This document shows, one piece after another, positions 27,043-35,715 of a stretch of DNA of 64,000 nt (positions are counted from its first letter, which is position 1; each line of letters starts with the position of its first letter). The notes beneath the pieces are model-generated. The model worked only from the letters and a program-made list of their open reading frames with translations. It did no database searches and had not been told where the DNA came from. A program made the position numbers and the translations under genes. Source of the DNA: JAFLCM01 sp964510955 (GTDB taxonomy: Bacteria; Planctomycetota; Phycisphaerae; Phycisphaerales; UBA1924); NCBI GenBank assembly GCA_964510955.1, contig CAZEDW010000014.1, positions 25,633 to 89,632 of the forward strand. The letters are read 5' to 3'.

Positions 27043-27386
27043 GCAACGCGATGGCTCTACGGGTCCAACACGAGTCCGTCCCCGCTTGGGGTCCAGGGGG
27101 CAAGCCCGCGCCGGCGGCGGTCCGCATCGCGGTGAAGGCGGTGCCGGGCGCCAAGCGAGACGAGATCGTCGGTGTCTTGGGCGACCGGCTGAAAGTGCGG
27201 GTCACGGCGCCGCCCGAGGGCGGCAGAGCAAACAAGGCCATCTGCGCGCTGCTCGCCGAGGCTCTGGGGTGCCCCGTGCGCTGCGTCGAGATCGTTTCGG
27301 GGCAAGGCTCGCCGGAAAAAACGGTGCGCCTCCTGGGCGTGACTGCGGAGCAGGCCGCCCGGCTCGGAGAGGGCAAACCGGACTGA
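27039..27386 (+). CDS. DUF167/YggU family protein
   Basis: 115 residues from the ATG at 27039, overlapping the mutase stop (ATGA). The family core is clear: VRIAVKAVPGAKRDEIVGVL, RLKVRVTAPPEGGRANKAIC and a C-terminal VRCVEIVSGQGSPEKTVRLLG. The function of YggU proteins is not established; the structure is a small alpha/beta fold. The N-terminal extension of about 25 residues is not conserved. Confidence 0.85.
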   Translation: MSNAMALRVQHESVPAWGPGGKPAPAAVRIAVKAVPGAKRDEIVGVLGDRLKVRVTAPPEGGRANKAICALLAEALGCPVRCVEIVSGQGSPEKTVRLLGVTAEQAARLGEGKPD

Positions 27387-27413
27387 GAGCGGCGGGCGTG
27401 CCGGGATGGTGCT

Positions 27414-28604
27414 TCAGGGAGTGGGCAACTTTTTCAGCGCGTCGAGCGCGGACTTCAGCCGATCCACGCCGCCGGCCGCGGGCAGTTCGATCACCGACGT
27501 CACCAGCCCCGTCGCGTCAACCACCACGGCGCAGGCGGCCTTGCCGGGCGCGAACCGCTCGATCGTGCTCCTGGCGGAATAAGAGACCCCGGCGGCGCCC
27601 GCGTCCACGCGCCCCAGCACTTGGGTGAGCGATGAACGCTGCTTCGCGTCGCCCAGAGGCGCCACGCCGACCACGCGGAACCACACCGGCGCGGCGCCGG
27701 GCCGGGCGGGCGGCACCATGGCGCGGCAGGCCTTCACGCTCGCCTCGACCTCGGGCGCGGCGTCGCGCATCAACACCAGGACGCCCGCCATGCCGGCCGG
27801 AATAAAGGCGGTCTTCGCGGGCTTCTCGGCGCGTTGCAGCGGCTCGATAATCAGTTCGGGTAGGGCGAGCCCGGGGCGAACGTCTCCCGCCGTCGCTGTC
27901 AGCTCGGTGAGCGATGCCACGCGTGTCCGGGCGCGAAGATCGGCGTCAATCCTTCCCACCGGTTCATCCAGGCGCGTGATGTCGGCCCGGAGTGTTGTGT
28001 TGATGCCGTCGTGCTGGGTCCGCGACTCCACCGCGACCAGCGCCGGCGGGTCGCCCACGCCGATCACCCCAGCGCTGCACGCCTCGCCGCCCGCGACCAG
28101 TTCCACGCCCGGGCGCCCGGCGTGCTGGCCGGCCAGGGCGCGGGTCCAGTGCAGCGGCGAACACAACGGGGAGACGCCCCACGCGTCCGCCGCGGTCGTG
28201 ACCGGCTGGAGCGCCAGGCCGATCTGGGGGACCGGCAACGGGGGCAGGAGTTTCGTAAGCGCCGCCGCGCGGTCGGGACCCTCGAGCGAGCCCTCGAAGT
28301 AGACCCCAGCGTTCAGCCGGTTGACGGCGAGAAGCCGGGGGCCGTCGGTCCACAGCGTCAGCTCGCCGAGCTCGAGCCGCAGCTCGCCCTTGATCGAACC
28401 GCGGATGATAACGGTCTCACGCTTGCGCTCCGAGGGAGTAACGACGTACACCTCCATCGACTCGACGAACGGCCGCTTGAAATACGCCTTGCGGAACTGC
28501 GTGACCGCGTGGGCGGGGTCGAGCGGCGCGGGTGGATCGGCGCGTTGACCCAGGCTCACGGCGGCCAGGCAGGCGATCGCGGCGGCGCACAGTCGGCGAG
28601 GCAT
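27414..28604 (-). CDS. Secreted protein of unknown function, possible redoxin-like C-terminus
   Basis: 396 residues from the ATG at 28604; 17 further codons upstream are open but lack support. A signal peptide (MPRRLCAAAIACLAAVSLGQ) is clear. The N-terminal half (AVTQFRKAYFKRPFVESMEV, then VIIRGSIKGELRLELGELTLW and a ligand-like LLAVNRLNAGVYFEG) resembles LolA/DUF2092-type periplasmic beta-rich domains. The C-terminal half (AGMAGVLVLMRDAAPEVEAS, SYSARSTIERFAPGKAACAV) has the secondary-structure order of a thioredoxin or redoxin fold, but no CxxC. It ends convergently with the YggU gene. Confidence 0.7.
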   Translation of the reverse strand: MPRRLCAAAIACLAAVSLGQRADPPAPLDPAHAVTQFRKAYFKRPFVESMEVYVVTPSERKRETVIIRGSIKGELRLELGELTLWTDGPRLLAVNRLNAGVYFEGSLEGPDRAAALTKLLPPLPVPQIGLALQPVTTAADAWGVSPLCSPLHWTRALAGQHAGRPGVELVAGGEACSAGVIGVGDPPALVAVESRTQHDGINTTLRADITRLDEPVGRIDADLRARTRVASLTELTATAGDVRPGLALPELIIEPLQRAEKPAKTAFIPAGMAGVLVLMRDAAPEVEASVKACRAMVPPARPGAAPVWFRVVGVAPLGDAKQRSSLTQVLGRVDAGAAGVSYSARSTIERFAPGKAACAVVVDATGLVTSVIELPAAGGVDRLKSALDALKKLPTP

Positions 28605-28671
28605 GACAGAGGGTACGCGCCAGCGCGCCACCGGTTCCAAAGATCGCTCGAGCACCGCCGATACCGTCGCC

Positions 28672-30141
28672 TCAGCCCTGGCACGCCGTCCCGAATGCCG
28701 CCAGCAGCACCACCAGGTCGCTGGTGTTCACGAGACCGTCGCCGTTGAGGTCGCCGGACGAGCCGGGCACGACGGCGTGCCCGAACACTCCAAGCAGCGT
28801 GACGAGATCGGCCGTGTCCACCCGCCGGTCGGCATTCAGATCTCCCACCACCGGAAGCGGCACGCCGGCGATGATGTAGACTCGGTTCCCGCTCGCCGCC
28901 GAAACCAGCAGATCGGGCGCGCAGTCGCCGTTGGTGTCGCCCAGGCCCACGGCGTCGAACCCCAGCGCTTCCCCGGGCGTCGTGCTCACGATGCTTCGGA
29001 GCAGCTGCCCTGATACCACGGAGTAGACATCCACGCGCCCTGCGCCGGCGGCGCCGTCGCTGCTGGTATACAGACCCGTGACGATGTCGGGCTTCCCGTC
29101 GGCGTTCACGTCGCCGGCGCCGCGGCCGGGGCCCATGCCCGAGCCCAGCGGCCCGGTGAACCGCCGGATGAGCGAGCCGTCGGCCCCGGACCACACGTAC
29201 GCGCTGCCGGAGCCGGCGGCCCCCGCGGCGGAATCGTTGAAGTCACCCGCGTACAGGTCGCTGAAGCCGTCACCGTTCACGTCGCCGGGCGTGCCGACGA
29301 AGAACCAGCCGAGGTCGGTGCCGGTCGCGGGGTCAGGATCAAGGAACGGCAACAGGCGAGACCCGTCGCGCCCTGAGAGCACATACGCCCGCCCCCGCGC
29401 GCCGGGGCCCGAGTCGCGGGCGCCCACGATCACGTCGCCCACGCCGTCGTGGTTGATGTCGCCGGCGGGGCCCAGCCCCGTGCCGAAGCGGCCCCCGGCG
29501 GCGTCGGCGTTGACCCGCCAGAGCTGGTGCCCGTCTGCCCCGGAGAACATCGCCACATACCCGGTGCCAGCGCCGGTGGTCGGCGCGCTGACGGCCACAT
29601 CGGCGTGCCCATCGGCGTCAACGTCGCCGGGGCCGGCCACCGCGAAGCCGAACAGCTCGACGGGCAGCCCGCTGAGCGTGAGCAGAAGCTGGCCGGTTCG
29701 CCCGGAGTAGACGTAGGCGTGCCCCGCGACGGCGCTCCCGCCGCGGGCGCCGACGATGATGTCGTGCGTGCCGTCGGCATCCACGTCGCCCGCGTCGGCG
29801 ATCGACTGCCCGAACACCGCGCCCGGGCCGGCGCCGGTCCAGGAATAGATCAGCGCCCCGGTGCGCCCGGAGTAGAGGTAGGCCTTGCCCGAACTTGCCC
29901 CCGCGGCGTTGTGCCCGGGGCATCCGACGATCGCGTCGTTCACCCCGTCGGCGTCGATATCTCGCAGTTCGCTCACGGCCCAGCCGAAGTTCGAGCCGGC
30001 GGGCGCCGTCGGGTCGCTTATCGACTGAAGGACAACGACTCCGGGGTCTGTGAAGCCCGGGCGCGCCGGGGTGGTGGGGGTGATCAGCGCCAGGGCCGCG
30101 GTCGGGATCAGGGCGTGGCGCACGGACAGGTACTGGGCCAT
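28672..30141 (-). CDS. Secreted FG-GAP repeat protein with dockerin-like C-terminus
   Basis: 489 residues. A signal peptide is followed by about seven integrin-like FG-GAP repeats, each with a calcium loop (DIDADGVNDAIVG, DVDADGTHDIIVG, DVNGDGFSDLYAG and so on), likely forming a seven-bladed beta-propeller. Residues about 430-485 hold two dockerin-type EF-hand half-repeats (GDLNADRRVDTADLVTLLG and GDLNGDGLVNTSDLVVLLA). Such proteins are exported by planctomycetes and may bind calcium, adhere or assemble with unknown partners. No cohesin-like protein is encoded in the window. The start is the ATG at 30141. Confidence 0.88.
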   Translation of the reverse strand: MAQYLSVRHALIPTAALALITPTTPARPGFTDPGVVVLQSISDPTAPAGSNFGWAVSELRDIDADGVNDAIVGCPGHNAAGASSGKAYLYSGRTGALIYSWTGAGPGAVFGQSIADAGDVDADGTHDIIVGARGGSAVAGHAYVYSGRTGQLLLTLSGLPVELFGFAVAGPGDVDADGHADVAVSAPTTGAGTGYVAMFSGADGHQLWRVNADAAGGRFGTGLGPAGDINHDGVGDVIVGARDSGPGARGRAYVLSGRDGSRLLPFLDPDPATGTDLGWFFVGTPGDVNGDGFSDLYAGDFNDSAAGAAGSGSAYVWSGADGSLIRRFTGPLGSGMGPGRGAGDVNADGKPDIVTGLYTSSDGAAGAGRVDVYSVVSGQLLRSIVSTTPGEALGFDAVGLGDTNGDCAPDLLVSAASGNRVYIIAGVPLPVVGDLNADRRVDTADLVTLLGVFGHAVVPGSSGDLNGDGLVNTSDLVVLLAAFGTACQG

Positions 30142-30203
30142 CGTGGTTCTCCGGTGTGGGGCCCAGGGAATGGGCCGCCCGCGAAGAACCTACGCACCGG
30201 CGC

Positions 30204-31139
30204 TCAGCCCGCTTTCAGAATCGTGCTCATCGTTCGACGGTCATCTCGCGCCGCCTTGCCGGCGCGAACCGTCGAGGGTGGACAACCGAACGCCCTGGCG
30301 AACACAGCCGCGAAGTGCGCGTGGCTGGAAAAGCCCAGCTCATGGGCCAGGTCCGAGAGCCGGCAGCGGGGGTCTTCCAGCCGCTCCAGCGCCGCCGCCA
30401 GCCGCAGCATCAGGATGTACCGGTGCAGCGAAAACCCGGTGTGGGCCCGGAACACCCGCGCGAGGTGGAAACCGGAAACATGCACCTCCCGCGCGATGCA
30501 CGCGAGGCTCAGGCGTTCCCGGAATCTCCGGCAGATGAGCGCACGGGCGGCGTCGGCGGCCTCGGCGTGGGCCCGGCGCGTGGCGGCTCCAATTGTCCGA
30601 GAGGCTCCCCGCCTCCGCCCGCTCGCGGCCGAGCGCACCGACAGTGCGACCGCCTCGGCGACGACCCTCATGGCGCCCACCTCGATCCGGAGCGGGTCGG
30701 GGTCGTTGCCCATCGCGACTTGATTGAAGAGTGAGCGCTGACGGACGTACAGCGCCGGTGTCGACGGCCCGCATGTGAACGGAAACGCCGTGCCTTCCGC
30801 GCCTTCATGACCCCCCGCCGGGGTTCCGACCGAATCGCACCGCATTCCATGCTCGCAATCCCGGAGCATATCGCGGAGGCTGTCAGAATCAACGCTGAAC
30901 CACTCGCACTCGTCGCCGCGCTGGTGCAGGAGTTCTCGGGTGTACGCCTGCCCGTCGTTGTAGAACATGATTCTCCCGGCGTCCGCGAGCGTCGGCACGG
31001 CGTCCGTGGTCCGGATCCCGACCGGCACGCGCGGGAACACAACGACCGGACCACCGGTGATGCGGTTCTCACGGCGCCAGCAGGGGTGCGAGGGGGGTGC
31101 TCGGAACGATCCGATGCGCGTGACTGCCGACGTAAACAC
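30204..31139 (-). CDS. AraC-family transcriptional regulator
   Basis: 311 residues if the GTG at 31139 is used; the frame is open to 31343, but that part is Pro/Arg-rich and unlike the family. The N-terminal sensor region reads HPCWRRENRITGGPVVVFPR, IMFYNDGQAYTREL and GDECEWFSVD, a cupin-like AraC subgroup found near stress genes. The C-terminal DNA-binding domain has two helix-turn-helix motifs: LSLACIAREVHVSGFHLARV and LSDLAHELGFSSHAHFAAV, followed by FGCPPSTVRAGK. It is divergent from nothing obvious; it lies between a FG-GAP protein gene and a DUF1579-like gene on the same strand. Confidence 0.82.
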   Translation of the reverse strand: MFTSAVTRIGSFRAPPSHPCWRRENRITGGPVVVFPRVPVGIRTTDAVPTLADAGRIMFYNDGQAYTRELLHQRGDECEWFSVDSDSLRDMLRDCEHGMRCDSVGTPAGGHEGAEGTAFPFTCGPSTPALYVRQRSLFNQVAMGNDPDPLRIEVGAMRVVAEAVALSVRSAASGRRRGASRTIGAATRRAHAEAADAARALICRRFRERLSLACIAREVHVSGFHLARVFRAHTGFSLHRYILMLRLAAALERLEDPRCRLSDLAHELGFSSHAHFAAVFARAFGCPPSTVRAGKAARDDRRTMSTILKAG

Positions 31140-31371
31140 ATCGCGCGAGGGCGAGTCTCCCGGAACGCCGCGCCACGGCGCGCGACGCGCCCGGCCAGGG
31201 GCCGGTGAGTGTTCGCCCGGGATGGCTGGCGGCGGTGGCACGGGCGTCGCAGGGGAGAAGGGCGTTTGGTCTCTACGCCGCCGGGAACCATTGGGTTGCG
31301 GCGTGAGGTCCGGCCTCGCGCTGCGGGCGATTGCGGGCGACAATATCAGACGAGCGGCCCGGGCATTTGGG

Positions 31372-32019
31372 TTAGGGCTTGCGTTTGTACGAGAACTCGC
31401 ACGTCTGGCGCCACGTCTGCCCTTTGTCGCGCGAGACTTCCCACTTCAGCGTAAAGGTGCCGACCGGTTCGGGCCCCGCCGCGACGGGCGACTGGGTCAG
31501 CCGCATGAACTGCTCGCCGGTCTCCTGGCTCATGAAGGAAGTCCCGCAGCGGACATTGGTGAGCGGCAGCGCGCCGTCCTGGGGCGTGCCCTCGAACACG
31601 TCCGCGAGCGTGGTCACGTCGTCAAAGAACACCAGCCGGTAGGTCCCCCTGAAGCGGTCGAACGAGCGGACCCCCTCCATGGTGGTGACCGTCTTGCCGA
31701 AGGGCACGCTGATCTTCTCCCGCACGAACGTGGCGTTGAGCATCGGCTCGATGACCGATTCGGTGGTCTGCGTCCACGGCGGCGCCTTGTATTCCGGCGG
31801 CGGGAACCACTTCACCGTGACGTCCCACGTGCCGGCCATCCACGCGAGCTCTTTGACCTGCTGCAACGGCCCGGTCCCACACTCGGGCCACTTTGGTTTG
31901 GCGGCGACCGGTGCTGGCGCGGACTTTGCATCGGGCTGCGGCCCCTGGGCCGCGAGCACGCCCACCACGACCGCGCTCAGGCAGATCGCTGCGAACAGGG
32001 CCGGCGTTCGATGTCGCAT
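31372..32019 (-). CDS. Secreted DUF1579-like protein
   Basis: 215 residues with a signal peptide (hydrophobic residues 8-24, cleaved near AAQG). The mature part begins with LKELAWM-like ELAWMAGTWDVTVKWF, then ESVIEPMLNATFVRE, FDRFRGTYRLVFFDD and a terminal LKWEVSRDKGQTWRQTCEF, the beta-barrel pattern of DUF1579, a family of lipocalin-like domains of unknown function. The gene is 230 bp from the AraC regulator and may be its target, which is only inference from position. Confidence 0.75.
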   Translation of the reverse strand: MRHRTPALFAAICLSAVVVGVLAAQGPQPDAKSAPAPVAAKPKWPECGTGPLQQVKELAWMAGTWDVTVKWFPPPEYKAPPWTQTTESVIEPMLNATFVREKISVPFGKTVTTMEGVRSFDRFRGTYRLVFFDDVTTLADVFEGTPQDGALPLTNVRCGTSFMSQETGEQFMRLTQSPVAAGPEPVGTFTLKWEVSRDKGQTWRQTCEFSYKRKP

Positions 32020-32168
32020 GGCTTGACCTCCAGATCTGCTCGGCGTCGGGCCGAGCGAGGGCGAACGGTCTTACCGGAGACATCGATTGGCGTTGCGGCG
32101 TCGCGCAGGGCCCAATCACCGTTGCCGACTTGGGTGTGGTGGTGCCCGGCGAAGTTCCGTTCCGAGAG

Positions 32169-32837
32169 TCAGCGACGACGGCGTGATCCGATCAACAACG
32201 TCGCTACGCTGAATCCCGCGGGGACGCCGGGGGTGGGGACCGCGACGATGTAAACGGCGTATCGCGTGCCCGAGCCGGGTGACGAGGTGACGTAGTCGAG
32301 GTAGTACGGCTGGGCCCAAAGCCCGGCGTTGCTGGAGGCGTTGGAGGCGCCGAACCTGAGATTTCCGACCACACCGTTGATGCCGGTGGCGCTGTCCTGG
32401 ATGTTGACAGCGAGGCCGAGTGTGTCCGGGACGCCGGCGCCGGGGCGCAGCATGAGGCTGGCGATGAAGAGGCGGTCGCCCGGGCCGCTGGGGACGAAGG
32501 ACTGGGAGAACCAGATCCCGCGCAAGGAGCCGGAGGCGATGGTGGTGCCGGAGACCAGGCCGATGCCGCGATTGGAGCTGTAGCTGATCGAGGAGGGGCC
32601 CAGGGGGTCCATGCCGAAATACGAGGTGAACTCGAGGCCGGGGTTGGTAAGGATGTCGCCGGATGTTGGGGCGAGCAGGCCGGGAGACGTGGTGGTGGTG
32701 CCGGTGCCGGTCCAGGAGATCGGGTTCCCGACGGCGCCGGAAACAACGCCGGCGTCGCACGCGTTGACGGCGAACGAGGCGGCGGCGCAGTGGGATGCGC
32801 AGAAACCGACGGCGGCGAGCGTGAAGAGATACTTCAA
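32169..32837 (-). CDS. Secreted protein with PEP-CTERM-like sorting tail
   Basis: 222 residues from a TTG at 32837, with GGAAGG eight bases upstream; the frame runs 71 codons further without coding character. A signal peptide (LKYLFTLAAVGFCASHCAAA), a Ser/Gly/Thr-rich body with LRFGASNASSNAGLW, and the tail VPTPGVPAGFSVATLLIG plus SRRRR are present. The tail starts VPTPG where its paralogues have VPAPG. It is probably surface-anchored, of unknown function, and unrelated in the body to the pair at 5211 and 6331. Confidence 0.8.
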   Translation of the reverse strand: MKYLFTLAAVGFCASHCAAASFAVNACDAGVVSGAVGNPISWTGTGTTTTSPGLLAPTSGDILTNPGLEFTSYFGMDPLGPSSISYSSNRGIGLVSGTTIASGSLRGIWFSQSFVPSGPGDRLFIASLMLRPGAGVPDTLGLAVNIQDSATGINGVVGNLRFGASNASSNAGLWAQPYYLDYVTSSPGSGTRYAVYIVAVPTPGVPAGFSVATLLIGSRRRR

Positions 32838-32880
32838 GTGACGTGCCTTCCGTTGGGTAGGGCGGGACCTTCCTGGTTCA

Positions 32881-32908
32881 AGGATAACTTGGCGTGGGAG
32901 CCACGCAA
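32881..32908 (-). promoter_or_regulatory. Promoter-like hexamers for the 32837 gene
   Basis: On the minus strand TTGCGT (32908-32903) and TATCCT (32886-32881) are 16 bases apart, about 45 bases before the TTG start. The TTGC box and 22-base offset match the promoters at 5037, 6177 and 62807. Confidence 0.45.
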
Positions 32909-33126
32909 GAGAAAAGCTCCATCCGAAGCGGAAACCGATTCGGGGACGCATCACAGCGCGGTCGTGCTCGGAAAGGGTTCGCAACGTGTGAGGGAGCGGT
33001 CGATCGGGCAGCTGCGCCCCGCCCGAACGGTTTCTCCGCTTCGGAAGCATCGAACCATGAAATCCTGCGCCACGCTTCGGCAGCCGTCCTCGACGGTGTG
33101 GGCGTGGTGATGCTCTGGGACCCGTC

Positions 33127-34308
33127 TTACGGGCATGCTTGACCGAATGCCCCGATCATGACGGTGAGGTCAAGGGTGTTGACCACCCCGTCGTTGTTCA
33201 CGTCACCGCCGGTGCCGGGGCGGACGGGCTGGCCGAAGTTCGCCAGCAGCACGAGCAGGTCGCTGGTGTTGACCGTCTGGTCGAGGTTGACGTCGCCGGG
33301 GCAGCGGTAGCTCCGGATGTACTGCGCGTACGGCTCGACCTGGGCCGCGAGAGTGTCGGCGCCGCCGTAGGCGATGGCGCCGTGCGCGAGGATTTCGGCG
33401 TCGGTGAAGAGGGGAAAGCTCGCGCCGAAGCCCGAGTTCAGGGCGGTCATCATGACGTTGGCGAAGACGCCCTGGAGGGTCGTGTGGGGGTGGGCGCCGT
33501 CGTCCACAAAGCCCGCGAGCGGGTTGGTGTGCGTGGCGGTGTCGCGGTTGAAGAGCTGGATATTGACGTTGCCGATGGTGAGGAACTGGCGGAGCGCGCC
33601 GTTGGTGCCCAGCAGCACGGTGCCGAGTCGGTTGATGTCGATCAGCACGCAGTGATACTGCCGGGCGATCGCCTCGACGCCGGCGTTCACGCGGGCGATG
33701 ACGGCGGAGACACGGTCGCGGCGCGAGGCGGTGCCGAAGAACTGCCGCGTGACCGGGGCGGGCCCGAAATCGACGTAGTTGCAGAGCATCAGGTTGACAC
33801 CCGAGGCCTGAACGGTCTGGACGATGGAGGCCACGTTCGCCAGGCGGGTGTTGACGTAGTTGTCGATGGTGGACTGGCTCCACAGTCCCCAGTAGATGTT
33901 GAAATAGGCGTTGCTGGTGGGGGAGAAGTCGTTGGTGCCGATCTCGATGACCGCGTGCGTGACGCCGCCGAGGGTGCACTGCGAGGCGAGCCCGGTCGGC
34001 TGGTTGTTGGTGATGGCGGTGGCGCTGTCGTCGCCGTAGCGTGCCCAGTTGAACTGGTAGCCGGTGCGGCGCGGCTCGCCCCACGAGTTGCCGGGCTGCG
34101 ATGCGGCCGCGGCGGTCGGGCCCATGTCAACCCCCCGGAACGCGACGAGCTGCATGGTCCAGTTCTGCGCGTACGAGTAGGTCTCCTCGGCGTATTCATC
34201 GGTCAGGCTGTCGCCCATCGCGCCCAGCCGGAGCGGCTGCGCCCCCGCGATGCAGGTACAGGCAGCCAGCGCGAGCACCGGCGTGATACGGATACGGCGT
34301 GTGACCAT
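33127..34308 (-). CDS. Secreted SGNH/GDSL-family hydrolase with dockerin-like C-terminus
   Basis: 393 residues. The signal peptide ends near AGA. The catalytic blocks of the SGNH fold are present: GAMGDSLTDEY (nucleophile Ser near residue 34), ARYGDDSAT with an oxyanion-hole Gly, IEIGTNDF (oxyanion Asn) and DDGAHPHTTLQG with the catalytic Asp and His. Residues about 335-390 carry two dockerin-like loops (GDVNLDQTVNTSDLLVLLA, GDVNNDGVVNTLDLTVMIG). Likely an extracellular esterase or lipase-like enzyme acting on acylated polysaccharide or lipid; the substrate is unknown. The start is the ATG at 34308. Confidence 0.85.
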   Translation of the reverse strand: MVTRRIRITPVLALAACTCIAGAQPLRLGAMGDSLTDEYAEETYSYAQNWTMQLVAFRGVDMGPTAAAASQPGNSWGEPRRTGYQFNWARYGDDSATAITNNQPTGLASQCTLGGVTHAVIEIGTNDFSPTSNAYFNIYWGLWSQSTIDNYVNTRLANVASIVQTVQASGVNLMLCNYVDFGPAPVTRQFFGTASRRDRVSAVIARVNAGVEAIARQYHCVLIDINRLGTVLLGTNGALRQFLTIGNVNIQLFNRDTATHTNPLAGFVDDGAHPHTTLQGVFANVMMTALNSGFGASFPLFTDAEILAHGAIAYGGADTLAAQVEPYAQYIRSYRCPGDVNLDQTVNTSDLLVLLANFGQPVRPGTGGDVNNDGVVNTLDLTVMIGAFGQACP

Positions 34309-34373
34309 CGGCTCTCTCTCTTTCCGGGCGGGAGTGGGAGCGCAACGATAGCGGCGTCAGCACGGCGCGGGGG

Positions 34374-35429
34374 TCAGCAGTGGTTCCCGAAGTGGGCCAG
34401 CAGGATGGTGAGGTCCGGGGTGCTCACGAACCCGTCGCCGGTCAGGTCGCCGTTGGAGTAAGGGGTCACCACTTGGCCGAAGTGGCCCAGCTGGCGGACG
34501 AGGTCGGCGGTGGTGACATCGCTATCGCGGTTGATATCGCCGGGGCATTCCAGGGGGTCGTCGTCGCTGGGGTCGGTGCCGGGGTTGCCAATTCCGGCGC
34601 GGAGATTCGTGATGAACACCGCGCTGTCGAGGATCTGGTCGTTCACGTCGCCGACCTCGAAGAGGAGCGTGTGCGGGCCCGCGTCCAGCTCGGGGGTGGT
34701 GGTGGTGAGGTGGTGGATGAGCGCGTGGGGGTTCGCGAAGGCGGTGTTCAGGTCCGCGGTGGTTTCGAGCCCGGCGAATGAGCTGCCGACCTGCACGGCG
34801 TTACCGTTGGCGTCAAAGGTGACCTGGTCGGTGGCGTTGGTGCCGTCGAGGAACACCAGGAACGCGTCGGTGAACTGGCTGGTCCAGTAGGGGAACTCAA
34901 CCGAGCCGAAGATGAAATCGAACTTGACGGCGCTGGTGTCGGCGAGCTCGAAGGTCACCTCGATGGCGGCGACGTCGTACGAGCCGTTGAAGTTCTCGAT
35001 GTTGCCCGAGCTGTTGCCGTAGTGGTCGAACTCCTGCGTGCCGCCGCCGGCGGGATCGGGGTTCATGGCGCTGTTGATGACCGCGGGCGGTGACGAGGGG
35101 TCATAGTCAGGCTGCTGGGCCTCGGGGAACGGGCCCATCTGCGCGACGTTGCCGCTGGAGAGCACGACCCCCCGACCGATCGTCACCGGCGGCTGGGCGA
35201 AGTTGCTGTACACGCCGAACTGGCCTTCCACCCCGTTGCGGATAACCAGCGAGGTGATCGTAAGGCCCGGGTTGGCGGCGACCAGCGCCTCGGCGAGCGC
35301 CTGAGGATCGGTGGTGGGGGTGGTGGCGACCTGGGCGAAGGAGGAGGATGCGGCGAGCAGCGCGGGCACGCCCGTGAGCAGGGCGCGAGCCATCGTGCCG
35401 TGGCGGTTGGACTGAGCATTGAGCGTCAT
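34374..35429 (-). CDS. Choice-of-anchor L domain protein with dockerin-like C-terminus
   Basis: 351 residues from the ATG at 35429; 44 open codons upstream are not supported. After a signal peptide (ALLTGVPALLAASSSFAQ), the mature part holds the choice-of-anchor L domain: DPQALAEALVAANPGLTITS, GRGVVLSSGNVAQMGPFPE, VTFELADTSAVKFDFIFGSV, FTDAFLVFLDG and LFEVGDVNDQILDSAVFI. Two EF-hand-like repeats close the protein (GDINRDSDVTTADLVRQLG and GDLTGDGFVSTPDLTILLA). This domain combination is usual for surface proteins carrying variable sorting signals. Function unknown; presumably extracellular. Confidence 0.85.
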   Translation of the reverse strand: MTLNAQSNRHGTMARALLTGVPALLAASSSFAQVATTPTTDPQALAEALVAANPGLTITSLVIRNGVEGQFGVYSNFAQPPVTIGRGVVLSSGNVAQMGPFPEAQQPDYDPSSPPAVINSAMNPDPAGGGTQEFDHYGNSSGNIENFNGSYDVAAIEVTFELADTSAVKFDFIFGSVEFPYWTSQFTDAFLVFLDGTNATDQVTFDANGNAVQVGSSFAGLETTADLNTAFANPHALIHHLTTTTPELDAGPHTLLFEVGDVNDQILDSAVFITNLRAGIGNPGTDPSDDDPLECPGDINRDSDVTTADLVRQLGHFGQVVTPYSNGDLTGDGFVSTPDLTILLAHFGNHC

Positions 35430-35715
35430 TTCTGTGCGTCTCCAGGGTGGGTCTGCGTGTTCATCCCGACGGGGCGGGGGAGGCATCGATGCAGGCTGCC
35501 TCGGAAAAGCAAGACACGTGCCGGGTCGGCCACGCCAAAACGCAGTGCAATTCCCGGTCATCGCTGGAAGATTTCAGCCATTATGGAATGATTCAGGCGG
35601 CTCTGAGCCGCGTGCTGAGGTATCGAGATGCGACCGGGGATCGCTTTTCACACCCGAATCCGTCGAGGTTCTCAGACTTGGGACGGGACGCCGACGCCGG
35701 GTACATTCCCGTCCC